64,000 nt of DNA from Streptomyces sulfonofaciens (GCF_014656295.1 NZ_BNCD01000016.1:62001-126000); one strand, 5' to 3'; counted from the stretch's first letter, positions 15,763 through 23,983 are shown. Program-made: numbers and translations. Notes: a model not told the origin generated them from the sequence alone.

Positions 15763-16662
15763 CTACGCCGGTTCCGCCAGCGGCAGGAGGGTGCGCGGGG
15801 CCGCGGTGGGCAGGGGGACCTGCACCACCTCGTCGGTCGCGTCGTCGACCACGGTGACCCGTACGGCCGGCCGCGGGGTGTTGTCGACGGTCGCCGCGAG
15901 GTCGAGCGCGAACAGCACGTTCACCGGCCGCGCCCCCTGCCCTCCCTCATGCACGCCCGCGTACCGCAGGATGCGCCAGCCGTCCTCGTCCCAGTGGTCG
16001 AGCAGTCCCGAGCGGACCACGGCCGAGGCCGCCTGCCAGGCGAGCGAGCGCTCCAGCAGTTCCACGGACGCCGCCACCGGCGCTCCGGCGGCCGGTCCCC
16101 CGAGCGGATGGCCGAAGACCCTCAGCCGCGCCCTGCGCAGCGGCAGCAGCCACAGCCGGTCCACACCGCCGAAGAGCACCACCAGGACGGCCGCGGCGAG
16201 GAGCACGAGGACCGCGGACGCGACCGGACGCCCGGCCGGGGCGGACCACCAGGTGCCGTCCGCCGCCGGCGCGGCCAGGCCGGCCGCCACCACGAGGGCG
16301 GCACGGGTGAAGGACCGCCACCCGATCGGCCCCTCCTCGCCCGCCGTGCAGCCGCACGACGACCGGGGAGCGGTCGCCTTGGCGTACCCCAGGTAGCCGA
16401 GGAAGCCGGCGCCGAGCACCGCCGCGGCCCCGCAGGACGCCACCGCCCGCGGGGCCGCGAGCAGGCCGGCCGCCACGGCCAGCTCGGCCGCGCCGACGCA
16501 GCGCAGCGCACGCGCGGCACGCCGGCCGTCGCCCAGGAGCCGCACCAGCACGGTGCCGGCGGCCTGCCGCGCCACCTGTCGCCCGAACAGCTTGCCCGCA
16601 CCGGTTGCGGCCAGCAGGCCGCCGCACAGCAGGGGCGCGAGGGTGGAGAGGAGTGAGATCAT
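15763..16662 (-). CDS. MauE/DoxX-like membrane protein with C-terminal domain
   Basis: 299 residues. About four membrane spans within residues 1-185 carry the MauE pattern: GAGKLFG in the first span, a G-rich second/third span, and the extracytoplasmic/loop cysteine pair SSCGC (near residue 103). MauE proteins serve disulfide formation or electron transfer for cysteine-rich partners. The ~110-residue soluble C-terminus (VFGHPLGG... VNVLFALDLAATVDNTP) is unassigned. ATG at 16662 follows GGGAGGG. Third gene of an operon with a Tat-exported protein (10 nt upstream) and a 16-cysteine RlpA-like protein, which fits a disulfide-handling role. Confidence 0.78.
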   Translation of the reverse strand: MISLLSTLAPLLCGGLLAATGAGKLFGRQVARQAAGTVLVRLLGDGRRAARALRCVGAAELAVAAGLLAAPRAVASCGAAAVLGAGFLGYLGYAKATAPRSSCGCTAGEEGPIGWRSFTRAALVVAAGLAAPAADGTWWSAPAGRPVASAVLVLLAAAVLVVLFGGVDRLWLLPLRRARLRVFGHPLGGPAAGAPVAASVELLERSLAWQAASAVVRSGLLDHWDEDGWRILRYAGVHEGGQGARPVNVLFALDLAATVDNTPRPAVRVTVVDDATDEVVQVPLPTAAPRTLLPLAEPA

Positions 16663-16672
16663 CGGCCCTCCC

Positions 16673-17308
16673 TCAGTGGCCCGCGGTCACTCGGGCGACG
16701 TCTATGCCGTCGTCCTCGGGCCGCCAGGCGCCGAGGATCTGCGCCGACTGGCCGATCCGCAGCCGGGACAGGTCCGCGGTCTGCGCACCGCCGAGGTAGG
16801 AGGCCGTGGTGTGCGCGGCGTGCAGGTGTCCGACGACCGCGTGCCTGCCGTGCGACAGGTGCAGGCGGTCCTTCGCGATTCCGCGGATCGTGCACAGTAT
16901 GTTGACGATGTTGACCCACACCGCGTCCGCCGCGATGGTGCCGTCCGGCATGTCCACACCCCGGGCGTACAGGCCGTCGCCGGGCTTGATCGCGTCGGCG
17001 GTGGTGGGCCGCAGCTTCCAGACGCTGGTGGCGTTGGTCAGTTGGACGAGGTGCTGCTCGCCGTAGGAGCCCTTGACCTCCAGGACGCTGCCGTTGACAC
17101 GGCTGATGCGTCCCTCGGCGAAGGTCGACCTGGCGATCGCGGGGTCGAGCGACGGCATCGGCTCGGCGAACGCGGCCTCCGCGTCGAGGCCGCCGAGTGC
17201 CGAGGCGCCCACGACGGTGGCGCCCCCGAGGGCCGCGCGGGTGAGGAAGCGCCGCCGGTCGAACCCCCGGCGGTCGCCGGACCGCCCGTGCTGGTGTCCG
17301 GTGTTCAT
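16673..17308 (-). CDS. Tat-exported small beta-rich protein of unknown function
   Basis: 211 residues. Clear twin-arginine signal: RRGFDRRRFLTRAALGGATVVGASALGGL, cleaved near AFA. The mature ~165 residues look beta-rich (GRISRVNGSVLEVKGSYGE; IKPGDGLYARGVDMPDGTIAADAVWVNIVNI), resembling OB-fold DUF5666-type proteins, but I do not recognise a named function. ATG at 17308 has GGAGGAG in front. It lies between a cysteine-rich RlpA-like gene and a mauE-like gene, all on the minus strand with 25- and 10-nt gaps, so they are one operon. It may be the export partner of the leaderless RlpA-like protein (inference). Confidence 0.75.
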   Translation of the reverse strand: MNTGHQHGRSGDRRGFDRRRFLTRAALGGATVVGASALGGLDAEAAFAEPMPSLDPAIARSTFAEGRISRVNGSVLEVKGSYGEQHLVQLTNATSVWKLRPTTADAIKPGDGLYARGVDMPDGTIAADAVWVNIVNILCTIRGIAKDRLHLSHGRHAVVGHLHAAHTTASYLGGAQTADLSRLRIGQSAQILGAWRPEDDGIDVARVTAGH

Positions 17309-17333
17309 CGCGTTCTCCTCCTCTCGTCGTGCG

Positions 17334-17756
17334 TCACTCGTAGATGTAGACGGGCAGCATGCCGGAATCGAGGTTCCCGATGGCCGAGAAGGCCGCCGGG
17401 GTCAGGTCGATCACCCGGTTGGTGCGGCAGGCGCCGTTGCAGCAGGTCGCCTCGCCGCAGAAGCTCTTGGTGCGCGGTCCGCAGTCCGAGATCGTGACGC
17501 AGACGGTGGCACCGGAGCACTGGTGTCTGACGTTCATCACCGAGCCGCAGCCGCGCCGCGGGATGTTCTCGCCGCACAGGTCGGGTCTGGTGATGTCGAA
17601 GCACGCCTGCGAGGCGTTGGGCCATGCGGCCTGTGCCCTGCTGGACTGGCAGGTTCCGCACGCGCCCGTCCCGGCGCTGCCGCAGGGGCCCCAGGCGCTG
17701 CCGCAGCAGAACCAGGTGCTCTCTCCGGCCCAGAGGCTGGTCGATCCGCAAGCCAT
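17334..17756 (-). CDS. Cysteine-rich RlpA-like (double-psi beta-barrel) protein
   Basis: 140 residues with 16 cysteines and four tryptophans, all four in the first ~50 residues. The C-terminal half matches RlpA/expansin-like DPBB proteins: TVCVTISDCGPRTKSFCG followed by VIDLTPAAFSAIG (the IDLS-x-x-AF motif) and LPVYIYE. ATG at 17756 has GAAGGGA 7-8 nt upstream; no in-frame upstream start gives a signal peptide, so export would need another route. First gene of the operon with a Tat-signal protein and MauE-like protein. An even number of cysteines beside MauE suggests a disulfide-rich extracytoplasmic protein. Confidence 0.72.
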   Translation of the reverse strand: MACGSTSLWAGESTWFCCGSAWGPCGSAGTGACGTCQSSRAQAAWPNASQACFDITRPDLCGENIPRRGCGSVMNVRHQCSGATVCVTISDCGPRTKSFCGEATCCNGACRTNRVIDLTPAAFSAIGNLDSGMLPVYIYE

Positions 17757-18354
17757 GTCGCATCCCTTCACCGGCGCGGTCCCCACCTGGACATGTCGCC
17801 CGTCGGGGGCGCGCCGTACCGGGGGGCGGACCGCATTGGACTGTTCGTGGACCGGCACGCGGCATTCGGCGTCCACACGGCCCGCACCCTCGGGGCGGTG
17901 GTCGCACGAGGCCGTCGGAGGACGCCGATATTTGCATGCCCATGACAATTCTGGGGCCGTCATGAGGGCGGCGCCGGAATCGTGCGGGGGTTGTCTCTCG
18001 GCGTGCCTCCTGCGTGTGCCGATGGGGCAGATGTGTCGGCAGTGCAGGTGGAGCACGCCCATGATGCTCGCTTCTACGCGCGTCCGCCAGGGGGCGTGGG
18101 CATCTCGTGAAGACAGGGCAGGAAGTCCCTGGCAGGGCGCCCGGGCGGAGTCGCGAAGGCCGCCGCCCCTCCTCTTCCGGGTGCCTGGGGACGGTGCGCC
18201 GGGGCGGGGCCGCGGGGCGGCGGTGAACGGTGCGGGGGCTGGGCGCCGGGGACCGGGCGCCGCCCCCGGGGCCCTCGCGGGGCCCCGACTGCGGTTGCGG
18301 GTGCCCGGGGGCCGCGTTACCACGGGATCAGATCCCTGCCTTCCGGGAGGCGGT
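17757..18354. other. Divergent intergenic region (RlpA-like operon / glpF)
   Basis: About 600 bp, no gene supported. The left third is locally AT-rich around 17930-17960 (TATTTGCATGCCCATGACAA), the likely promoter area of the minus-strand operon. At 18268-18286 there is a perfect GGGGCCC-TCGCG-GGGCCCC hairpin within the presumed glpF leader, which could act on glpF expression. No clear promoter pair for glpF was found. Confidence 0.55.
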
Positions 18355-19299
18355 ATGGCGACAGAAATCTCGCCCCTCATCAAAGGGTCCGGACTCAAGG
18401 CGAGAGGCGGACTCCTGGGAGAATGCCTCGCCGAGTTCCTGGGCACCATGGTGCTTGTCTCGTTCGGTGACGGCGTGGTGGCGATGGCCGTCGCGGCACT
18501 GCCCGGTTCCGGGCGGACGTCAGGGCCCACCACCTTCTTCCTGGGAGCGGGCGACTGGCTGCTCGTCACCTGGGGCTGGGCCTTCGCCGTGGCCTTCGCC
18601 ATCTACGTCGCCGGCGGTGTGAGCGGTGCGCACATCAACCCGGCGGTGACGCTCGCCTTCGCGGTGCGCCGCAAGTTCGCCTGGGCCAAGGTCGTGCCCT
18701 ACTGGGCGGCCCAGGTCGCGGGCGCGTTCGTGGGTGCGGCCCTCGTCTACGCCGTCTACCACAGCGCCATCAACGCCTTCGACTCCACGATCAAGGCGCC
18801 GAAGACGGGCGGGCACACCCTTCAGACGTTCTCGATCTTCGCCACCTTCCCCGCGCCGTACTTCCACGGCGGCATCTGGGGCCCGCTGGTCGACCAGATC
18901 GTCGGCACCGCGTTCCTGGTGCTGTTCGTGGTGGCCCTCATCGACCTCCGGAACCAGTCGGTGAAGGCCAATCTCGGGCCGCTGCTGGTGGGTTTCGTGG
19001 TGGCCGCCATCGGCATGTCCTACGGTGCGAACGCCGGATACGCCATCAATCCGGCGCGCGACTTCGGGCCCCGTCTGCTCGCTTACACCGAGGGCTGGAG
19101 CAGTCTGGCGTTCCCGGGTTCGATGGCGGGCTCCTTCAGCGCCTACTGGTGGATCCCGATCGTCGGCCCGCTGGTCGGCGGCACGGTCGGCGTCCTCGTC
19201 TACGACCTCTTCATCAGCGACACCCTCCACGCCCGCGCCCAACTGGGCGAGCCGCAGGAGGTGGGCAGGACGAAGCCGACGACCACGGAGGGGGAGTAG
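18355..19299 (+). CDS. MIP-family aquaglyceroporin (glycerol facilitator)
   Basis: 314 residues, six membrane spans and two NPA half-helices: GAHINPAVT (~residues 91-99) and YAINPARDFGPR (~230-241). The Asp after the second NPAR marks the glycerol-facilitator branch rather than water-only aquaporins. The first loop is longer than usual (PGSGRTSGPTTFFLGAGDW). ATG at 18355 has GGGAGG upstream. No glycerol kinase or regulator lies beside it, so it stands outside a glycerol operon; its natural solute could be glycerol or another small polyol. Confidence 0.88.
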   Translation: MATEISPLIKGSGLKARGGLLGECLAEFLGTMVLVSFGDGVVAMAVAALPGSGRTSGPTTFFLGAGDWLLVTWGWAFAVAFAIYVAGGVSGAHINPAVTLAFAVRRKFAWAKVVPYWAAQVAGAFVGAALVYAVYHSAINAFDSTIKAPKTGGHTLQTFSIFATFPAPYFHGGIWGPLVDQIVGTAFLVLFVVALIDLRNQSVKANLGPLLVGFVVAAIGMSYGANAGYAINPARDFGPRLLAYTEGWSSLAFPGSMAGSFSAYWWIPIVGPLVGGTVGVLVYDLFISDTLHARAQLGEPQEVGRTKPTTTEGE

Positions 19300-19328
19300 C
19301 GCCGGGGCCCGCGGCCCCGCACGCACGC

Positions 19329-19351
19329 CGCCGGGGCGCCGCGCCCCGGCG
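19329..19351 (+). terminator. Terminator after the aquaglyceroporin gene
   Basis: CGCCGGGGCG-CCG-CGCCCCGGCG, perfect 10-bp arms, 29 nt after the stop. Confidence 0.65.
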
Positions 19352-19575
19352 GGAAACGCCTCCCGTCCGCCTGTACCGAGCGCCAGCGAAGGCGCCGGCC
19401 CCAACTCCCGGCGGCCCCGCCCTGCGGCGGCCCCGGGTCCCCGCCGTCCCGAGCTCCCGGCGGCCCCGTGCCCGGTGGACCCACGCCGGGCGCGGGGCCG
19501 CCGTCCGCCGCCGCCCCGACCGCGTTGCCGCGGCGTCCCCGCGGTGCCGCCCGACCCGCCCGAACCGTGTCGCTA

Positions 19576-19605
19576 TTGGGCCGATCGAGTGAGAGCGCGT
19601 AACAA
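19576..19605 (+). promoter_or_regulatory. Promoter of the SepF-like gene
   Basis: TTGGGC (19576-19581) and TAACAA (19600-19605), 18 bp apart. A start near 19612 would exclude the ATG at 19605 as translation start and supports GTG at 19656. Confidence 0.55.
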
Positions 19606-19655
19606 TGGGGGCATGTGCGGAAGACAGCGAGCGCGGATCGGGACGGGGTGGGGCA

Positions 19656-20042
19656 GTGAGCGGTCACGACGCCACCGATGAACAGTGGGAAGGGCTCGCC
19701 GAGGTCGTACCGCTGCGCAGCGGTGACGCCTGGCCGACGTGGCCCGGCCTCCCCGCGGCCCCTGCGCCGGAGGCCGAGACGGCGGCCCGCCGCCGGTTCG
19801 TCGTCATGCGGGTGAACGTCTTCGCGGACGCCCGCGAGGTCGCCGAGACCCTGATGGCGCAGATCCCCGTCCTGCTCGACCTGAGCAGTGCCGAGACCGA
19901 CGTGGCGAAGCGGGTCCTCGACTTCAGCAGCGGGGTGGTCTTCGGCCTCGGCAGCGCCATGCACCGCGTCGACCGGAATGTCTTCCTGCTGGCCCCGCCG
20001 GGAACCGAGGTGCGCGGGAAGGTGAGCGGCGCGGCGGGTTGA
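19656..20042 (+). CDS. SepF-like protein (SflB-like)
   Basis: 128 residues from GTG at 19656. The C-terminal ~85 residues match the SepF fold: RRFVVMRVNVFADAREVAETLMAQIPVLLDLSSAETDVAKRVLDFSSGVVFGLG, then VFLLAPPGTEV. SepF links FtsZ to the membrane; Streptomyces has the main SepF plus SepF-like paralogues (SflA, SflB), and the gene context resembles that of sflB (recalled, not checked). The protein lacks a recognisable N-terminal amphipathic membrane helix, so it may depend on another SepF for membrane contact. Start choice rests on the upstream promoter; ATG codons at 19605 and 19613 are alternatives. Confidence 0.78.
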   Translation: MSGHDATDEQWEGLAEVVPLRSGDAWPTWPGLPAAPAPEAETAARRRFVVMRVNVFADAREVAETLMAQIPVLLDLSSAETDVAKRVLDFSSGVVFGLGSAMHRVDRNVFLLAPPGTEVRGKVSGAAG

Positions 20043-20195
20043 GGCGGCTTTGCCCGGGCGGGCACGCGGCCGGCGACACCCGGCGGCGCGTGCGCGATGG
20101 TGGCGGGCGGCCGTCAACCGCGGTGCGGCAGCCGGGGCCGTCACGGGCTCCCGGCGTCCCCCGATCGTGGTAAGGCCGGTGAGAGGTAACGGTTC

Positions 20196-20210
20196 ATCCG
20201 ATCATCGGAT
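20196..20210. promoter_or_regulatory. Perfect palindrome in a probable leaderless promoter
   Basis: ATCCGAT-C-ATCGGAT, 7-bp perfect arms, ends 15 bp before the ATG of the ATPase gene. TACCGT at 20214-20219 could be the -10 of a leaderless transcript, so a protein bound here would block RNA polymerase. The binding protein is unknown. Confidence 0.5.
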
Positions 20211-20225
20211 CCCTACCGTCCCTGT

Positions 20226-21407
20226 ATGACCGCACCTGTTCGCGACGCGGAGCCCGAGCGCGCCGCCCGTGTCCCCGCCGCCGACCACCCCTCCCGCGCC
20301 CTGCGCCCGGCCCTCACCGAACTGCGCCTCTCGTCCTTCGCGGCACATCGGAAGGCGGTCGTCCGGATGGGTCCCGTCACCTACCTGGCGGGGCCGAGCG
20401 GCAGCGGTAAGTCCACCGTGCTGCGGGCCGCCGAGGCACTGGCGCGGCTCGGCGGCGGTGCGCGGCTCGTGGAGGCGTTCCCGGACCCGCCGGCCTGCGT
20501 ACCCGACCGGGAGGGGCCCCGCGCGGGGCGGCGCGGTTTCCGGATCGGCTGCGGCGCCGAAGGACCGGCGGGCCCCGTGCGGCTCGTACTCGCCGTCCAG
20601 ACGGAGCCGGACCTGCGCATCGTCGGCGAACGCCTCACGGCGGGCGGTCTGACCCTCCTGCAGACCGGGCTGCGCGACCCGGCGCGGCGCGTCGTCGAGG
20701 CGGCCTGGCACACGGGCGGGTCGGCACCGCTCACCCGCGGCCCGCTGCCGGACGACCGGCTCGGCACCCCCCTGCTTCCGCTGCGGGTGGCCGGGCGCAC
20801 CGACGGGCAGCGGCTCGTGCTCGCGGCCGCCGAGCAGATGGTGGTCGCCCTGCGCTCGGTGTTCGCCTGCGATCCCTGCCCGTCCGCGATGCGGCGCCCG
20901 GCGCCCCGGGGAGGCGGCCGGCTGCTGAGCGGCTGCGGCAACCTCGCGGAGGTGCTCCGGCGGACCGGGGCGGAGTGCGGCAGGCGCCACGCCCGGCTGG
21001 TGGCGGCGGCCCGCGCGGGTTGCGCGGGACCGGTGCGCGACCTGACCACCCGGCAGCTCGACGACGGCACCGTGTGCGCGCTGCTGGACCGCGGCGACGG
21101 CATCCTCACCCCGGTGGACCGCCTCGGCGACGGCGAACTGCGCTACCTCGCCCTCGCCCTGGTGCTGCTCACCGGACCCGGTGTCCTCGAGGTCGACACG
21201 GCCGCCGAGGTGCCGGCCGCGTACCAGACGCTCACCGTCCTCGCCGACGGCTTCGACCGGTGCCTCGACGACCGGCAACTGCGCGAACTCACCGGCCTCG
21301 CCGCGGAGATGTGCGCCGGCGGCCACCTCAGGCTGCTGGCCGCCGTGCGCACCACCACCGCCGCCCAGGGCGCCGCCCCGGCCTCGGTGGTACACCTGAA
21401 GCCGTGA
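20226..21407 (+). CDS. RecF/SMC-like AAA ATPase
   Basis: 393 residues. Walker A GPSGSGKST at ~56-64 after a beta-strand start typical of RecF/SMC-class proteins (LTELRLSSFAAHRKAVVRMGPVTYLAG). A degenerate ABC-type signature LGDGELRYLALALVLL (~300) precedes a Walker-B-like VLEVD. There is no long coiled coil, so this is a minimal ABC-ATPase of unknown task. Its stop overlaps the GTG of a MazG-like pyrophosphohydrolase (GTGA), so both are made together. No Shine-Dalgarno precedes ATG 20226, in line with leaderless expression. Confidence 0.72.
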   Translation: MTAPVRDAEPERAARVPAADHPSRALRPALTELRLSSFAAHRKAVVRMGPVTYLAGPSGSGKSTVLRAAEALARLGGGARLVEAFPDPPACVPDREGPRAGRRGFRIGCGAEGPAGPVRLVLAVQTEPDLRIVGERLTAGGLTLLQTGLRDPARRVVEAAWHTGGSAPLTRGPLPDDRLGTPLLPLRVAGRTDGQRLVLAAAEQMVVALRSVFACDPCPSAMRRPAPRGGGRLLSGCGNLAEVLRRTGAECGRRHARLVAAARAGCAGPVRDLTTRQLDDGTVCALLDRGDGILTPVDRLGDGELRYLALALVLLTGPGVLEVDTAAEVPAAYQTLTVLADGFDRCLDDRQLRELTGLAAEMCAGGHLRLLAAVRTTTAAQGAAPASVVHLKP

Positions 21408-21784
21408 CAGACACCCCTTCCGCACCCACTCCCCGTCCGCCGGACGTGCCTGCCCTGCAGCGCAGGCTGGCCAAGTTCGCGGCGGCCCGCCGCTGGGAGC
21501 CCTTCCACACCCCCAAGAACCTGGTCGCGGCGCTGAGCGTGGAGGCGTCCGAACTGGTCGAGATCTTCCAGTGGCTGACGCCGGAGGAGTCCGCGCGGGT
21601 GATGGACGACCCCGGGTCGGCGCACCGCGTCAGGGACGAGGTGGCGGACGTCCTCGCGTATCTGCTGCAACTGTGCGAGGTGTTGGGGATCGACGCCCTG
21701 CGCGCACTTGAGGAAAAGATCGACCGCAATGAACGGAGATTTCCGGTGCCGAGTGATTCCGCCCCGTCTCGCGGTGGTTCGTGA
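21404..21784 (+). CDS. MazG-like nucleotide pyrophosphohydrolase
   Basis: 126 residues, all-alpha NTP-PPase fold. The metal-binding EXXE...EXXD motifs are seen as EASELVE and DEVADVLAYL, with the family marker RRWEPFHTPKNLVAALSVEA. Such small enzymes hydrolyse (d)NTPs to monophosphate and pyrophosphate, often as house-cleaning of modified nucleotides; it resembles the dCTP pyrophosphatase branch. GTG at 21404 overlaps the stop of the ATPase gene. No other gene follows on this strand within 210 bp. Confidence 0.88.
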   Translation: MTDTPSAPTPRPPDVPALQRRLAKFAAARRWEPFHTPKNLVAALSVEASELVEIFQWLTPEESARVMDDPGSAHRVRDEVADVLAYLLQLCEVLGIDALRALEEKIDRNERRFPVPSDSAPSRGGS

Positions 21785-21996
21785 ACCCACGGGCCGTCAA
21801 CACGCCTGTGTGTCACCCATGATCCGTCACTCTCCGGAGTTACTAACTTATCAACATGGGATTTTCTGTCCACAGATTTCGGGTTTCCTCTGGCTTTTCG
21901 TCCCAAGGGGATTCACTCTTAGTAGTGGACACGAGAGTTGAAGGATCGCGTGACGTGCGCGACAGAGGAAGACCTCCAGAAAGACGGGGACGGCGG

Positions 21997-22476
21997 ATGG
22001 ACGCAGTGCAGCTCATCGGATTGGGCAGGTGCGCACTGGCACAGAGCCAAGAGGTCCCGGGCATCATGGCCGAGGCATGGCAGGTACAGGCCCTGGCACA
22101 GGCGGTCGGCAGCAGGTTGGCGGTCGGCGGCCCGCCGGAGCTGCGGGGCGAGGCGCTGAGCCTGAGCGAAGTGGGCGGCAGGGGATGCGGTGCCCTCGGC
22201 ACCCCAGCCCTCAAGGTCGAGGACATCCGGGCGAGCCGTCTCTCCGAGATCGGCGACGCCCGCCAGACCCTCCTGGAGCTGGGCGTGATGCTCGGCGAGC
22301 TGGGCATCACGCTCGTCGGCACGGCCTGTTCCGCCGAGGAGGACGGGATCTACTGGCAGTGCATGGAGGCTATCGACGCGGCGGACGAGGCCCGCGACCG
22401 GGTCGTCGAGATGCTCCGCAAGCTCGCCGCCCGCGAGGAGAGCCTTCCCGAGCCCGACTCCGCGGGAACCCCGTGA
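21997..22476 (+). CDS. DUF6099-like Streptomyces protein, function unknown
   Basis: 159 residues, mostly helical, no signal peptide or membrane span. The sequence MDAVQLIGLGRCALAQSQ, WQVQALAQAVGSRLAV and YWQCMEAIDAADEARDRV is what I associate with the actinobacterial family DUF6099 (recalled, not searched). Start ATG 21997 begins the conserved part; the preceding ~200 bp are unusually AT-rich for this genome (TTACTAACTTATCAAC near 21840-21855) and are more likely promoter than coding. Single gene; no functional clue from neighbours. Confidence 0.65.
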   Translation: MDAVQLIGLGRCALAQSQEVPGIMAEAWQVQALAQAVGSRLAVGGPPELRGEALSLSEVGGRGCGALGTPALKVEDIRASRLSEIGDARQTLLELGVMLGELGITLVGTACSAEEDGIYWQCMEAIDAADEARDRVVEMLRKLAAREESLPEPDSAGTP

Positions 22477-22530
22477 GCCGGCCGGCGCCGGCACGATGAG
22501 GGAACCGGCCGGCACCGGCACCATGAGGAA
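22477..22530. repeat. Tandem ~27-bp repeat after the DUF6099-like gene
   Basis: Two head-to-tail copies that share CCGGCCGGC, CCGGCAC and ATGAGG blocks in the same spacing (23 of 27 positions by eye). It starts directly after the stop codon. Confidence 0.65.
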
Positions 22531-22829
22531 AGGCGCCCGCGCGGGAGCCGGCGTACGACAGGCCCCCGAAAGTGCCCCACGGTCACGCGGAACGGACCGC
22601 GTCCCGGCCGGGAAGCGCACGGGACACGCCACGGGCCGCCGCAGACGCTCCCGACCTTCGTCCCCCGGCAGTCCGGCAGGACCACTTCCGCGGCCCCCCG
22701 GAGGGGTCCCGCTGACCATGACGTGCGCCGGAGCCCGGGCAGGAGCTTGCGCCGGCGCGCGGGGGGAGCCCGAACCGGCCGCGTGCGGGCGCGTGCGTCG
22801 GCCGTGGCCGGGGCGTGCAGGATGGGGAC
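22477..22829. other. Intergenic region upstream of the LLM oxidoreductase
   Basis: About 350 bp without a supportable gene. It begins with two ~27-bp tandem near-copies (22477-22503 and 22504-22530). The rest is G+C-rich with no clear promoter or hairpin that I can defend. Confidence 0.5.
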
Positions 22830-23753
22830 ATGGATCTTCGCATCTTCACGGAGCCCCAGCAGGGCGCTTCCTACGACACCCTCCTGAGTGTGGCCAAGGC
22901 GACCGAGGACCTCGGGTTCGACGCCTTCTTCCGCTCGGACCACTTCCTGCGGATGGGATCGGCCGACGGGCTGCCCGGGCCGACCGACGCCTGGATCACC
23001 CTGGCCGGCCTGGCCCGTGAGACCAGCCGCATCAAGCTCGGCACCCTGATGACGGCGGGCACCTTCCGGCTGCCCGGCGTCCTCGCCATCCAGGTGGCCC
23101 AGGTCGACCAGATGTCCGGCGGCCGGGTCGAGCTGGGCCTGGGCACCGGTTGGTACCAGGAGGAGCACGCGGCGTACGGGATCCCGTTCCCCAGGGAGAA
23201 GTTCGCGCGGCTGGAGGAGCAGCTTGCGATCATCACCGGCCTGTGGAGCACGGAGGTCGGCAAGACGTTCAGCTACGACGGGACGTACTACCAGCTCACC
23301 GACTCGCCCGCGCTGCCCAAGCCGGCGCAGGCCAAGGTACCCGTGCTCATCGGAGGCCACGGCACGGCCCGCACCCCGGAGCTGGCCGGCCGGTACGCCG
23401 ACGAGTTCAACATCCCGTTCGCCTCCGTCGAGGACACCGAGCGGCAGTTCGGCCGGGTCCGGGCCGCCGTGGAGCAGGCCGGACGCGGGCCCGGCGACCT
23501 GGTCTACTCGAACGCGCTGGTCGCGTGCGTGGGCAAGGACGACGCCGAAGTCGCCCGCAGGGCCGCGGCCATCGGCCGCGAGGTGGACGAACTCAAGGCC
23601 AGCGGCCTGGCCGGTACTCCGGCCGAGGTGGTCGACAGGATCGGGCAGTACGAGGCGGTCGGCTCGCAGCGCGTCTACCTCCAGATCCTGGACCTCTCCG
23701 ACCTGGACCACCTGGAGCTGATCTCCGCCGAGGTGCAGTCCCGGCTGTCCTGA
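22830..23753 (+). CDS. LLM-class, probably F420-dependent, oxidoreductase
   Basis: 307 residues with the luciferase-like TIM-barrel pattern: FDAFFRSDHFLRM, LARETSRIKLGTLMTAGTFRLPGVLA, GGRVELGLGTGWYQEEHAAYGIPFP and PVLIGGHGTARTPELAGRYADEFN. These match the F420-dependent TIGR03560-type group of actinobacteria. It would reduce or oxidise an unknown small molecule using F420 or FMN. ATG 22830 was chosen for the family-typical MDLRIFTEPQ start. Single gene, no informative neighbours. Confidence 0.85.
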   Translation: MDLRIFTEPQQGASYDTLLSVAKATEDLGFDAFFRSDHFLRMGSADGLPGPTDAWITLAGLARETSRIKLGTLMTAGTFRLPGVLAIQVAQVDQMSGGRVELGLGTGWYQEEHAAYGIPFPREKFARLEEQLAIITGLWSTEVGKTFSYDGTYYQLTDSPALPKPAQAKVPVLIGGHGTARTPELAGRYADEFNIPFASVEDTERQFGRVRAAVEQAGRGPGDLVYSNALVACVGKDDAEVARRAAAIGREVDELKASGLAGTPAEVVDRIGQYEAVGSQRVYLQILDLSDLDHLELISAEVQSRLS

Positions 23754-23905
23754 GCCCGCGTGCCGCCCGCGCTCGGTCCGGGGCCCTCGGGCGGGCGGCC
23801 GGGGCGGCCCACCGGACCCCGGCCCGTCCCAGCGGGCGTCCCGCCCCGCGCGCGGCCCCCGGCGCGCGCAGTGGCGTCCTCCGCTGCGTGCACCGGCCCG
23901 CGCGC

Positions 23906-23983
23906 CCGTCCGCGGGAGGGCCGAAGGTCCATAGCCACCGCCGTCCGCAGGAGGGCCGAAAGTCCGTAGCCACCGCCGTCCGG
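23906..23983. repeat. 35-bp tandem repeat upstream of the RNA-repair operon
   Basis: Two adjacent 35-bp copies (23906-23940 and 23941-23975) differ at three positions; a third copy begins at 23976 and stops after seven matching bases. Each holds an imperfect palindrome, GGGCCGAAGGTCC and GGGCCGAAAGTCC. The second copy ends only 27 bp before the hen1 start codon, with GATACT (23990-23995) as possible -10, so it occupies the promoter. Confidence 0.8.

Larger units (their letters stand above)
19300..19655. other. Intergenic region glpF / SepF-like gene
   Basis: No gene supported. It contains the glpF terminator (19329-19351), a G+C-rich stretch without signals, and a promoter with -35/-10 at 19576-19605. 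Confidence 0.6.

Noticed and set aside
17334..17756. Methylamine dehydrogenase light chain as identity of the cysteine-rich protein beside mauE
   Set aside because: Cysteine content is similar, but the C-terminal DCGP...IDLT..AF pattern is RlpA-like and no large subunit gene is present.
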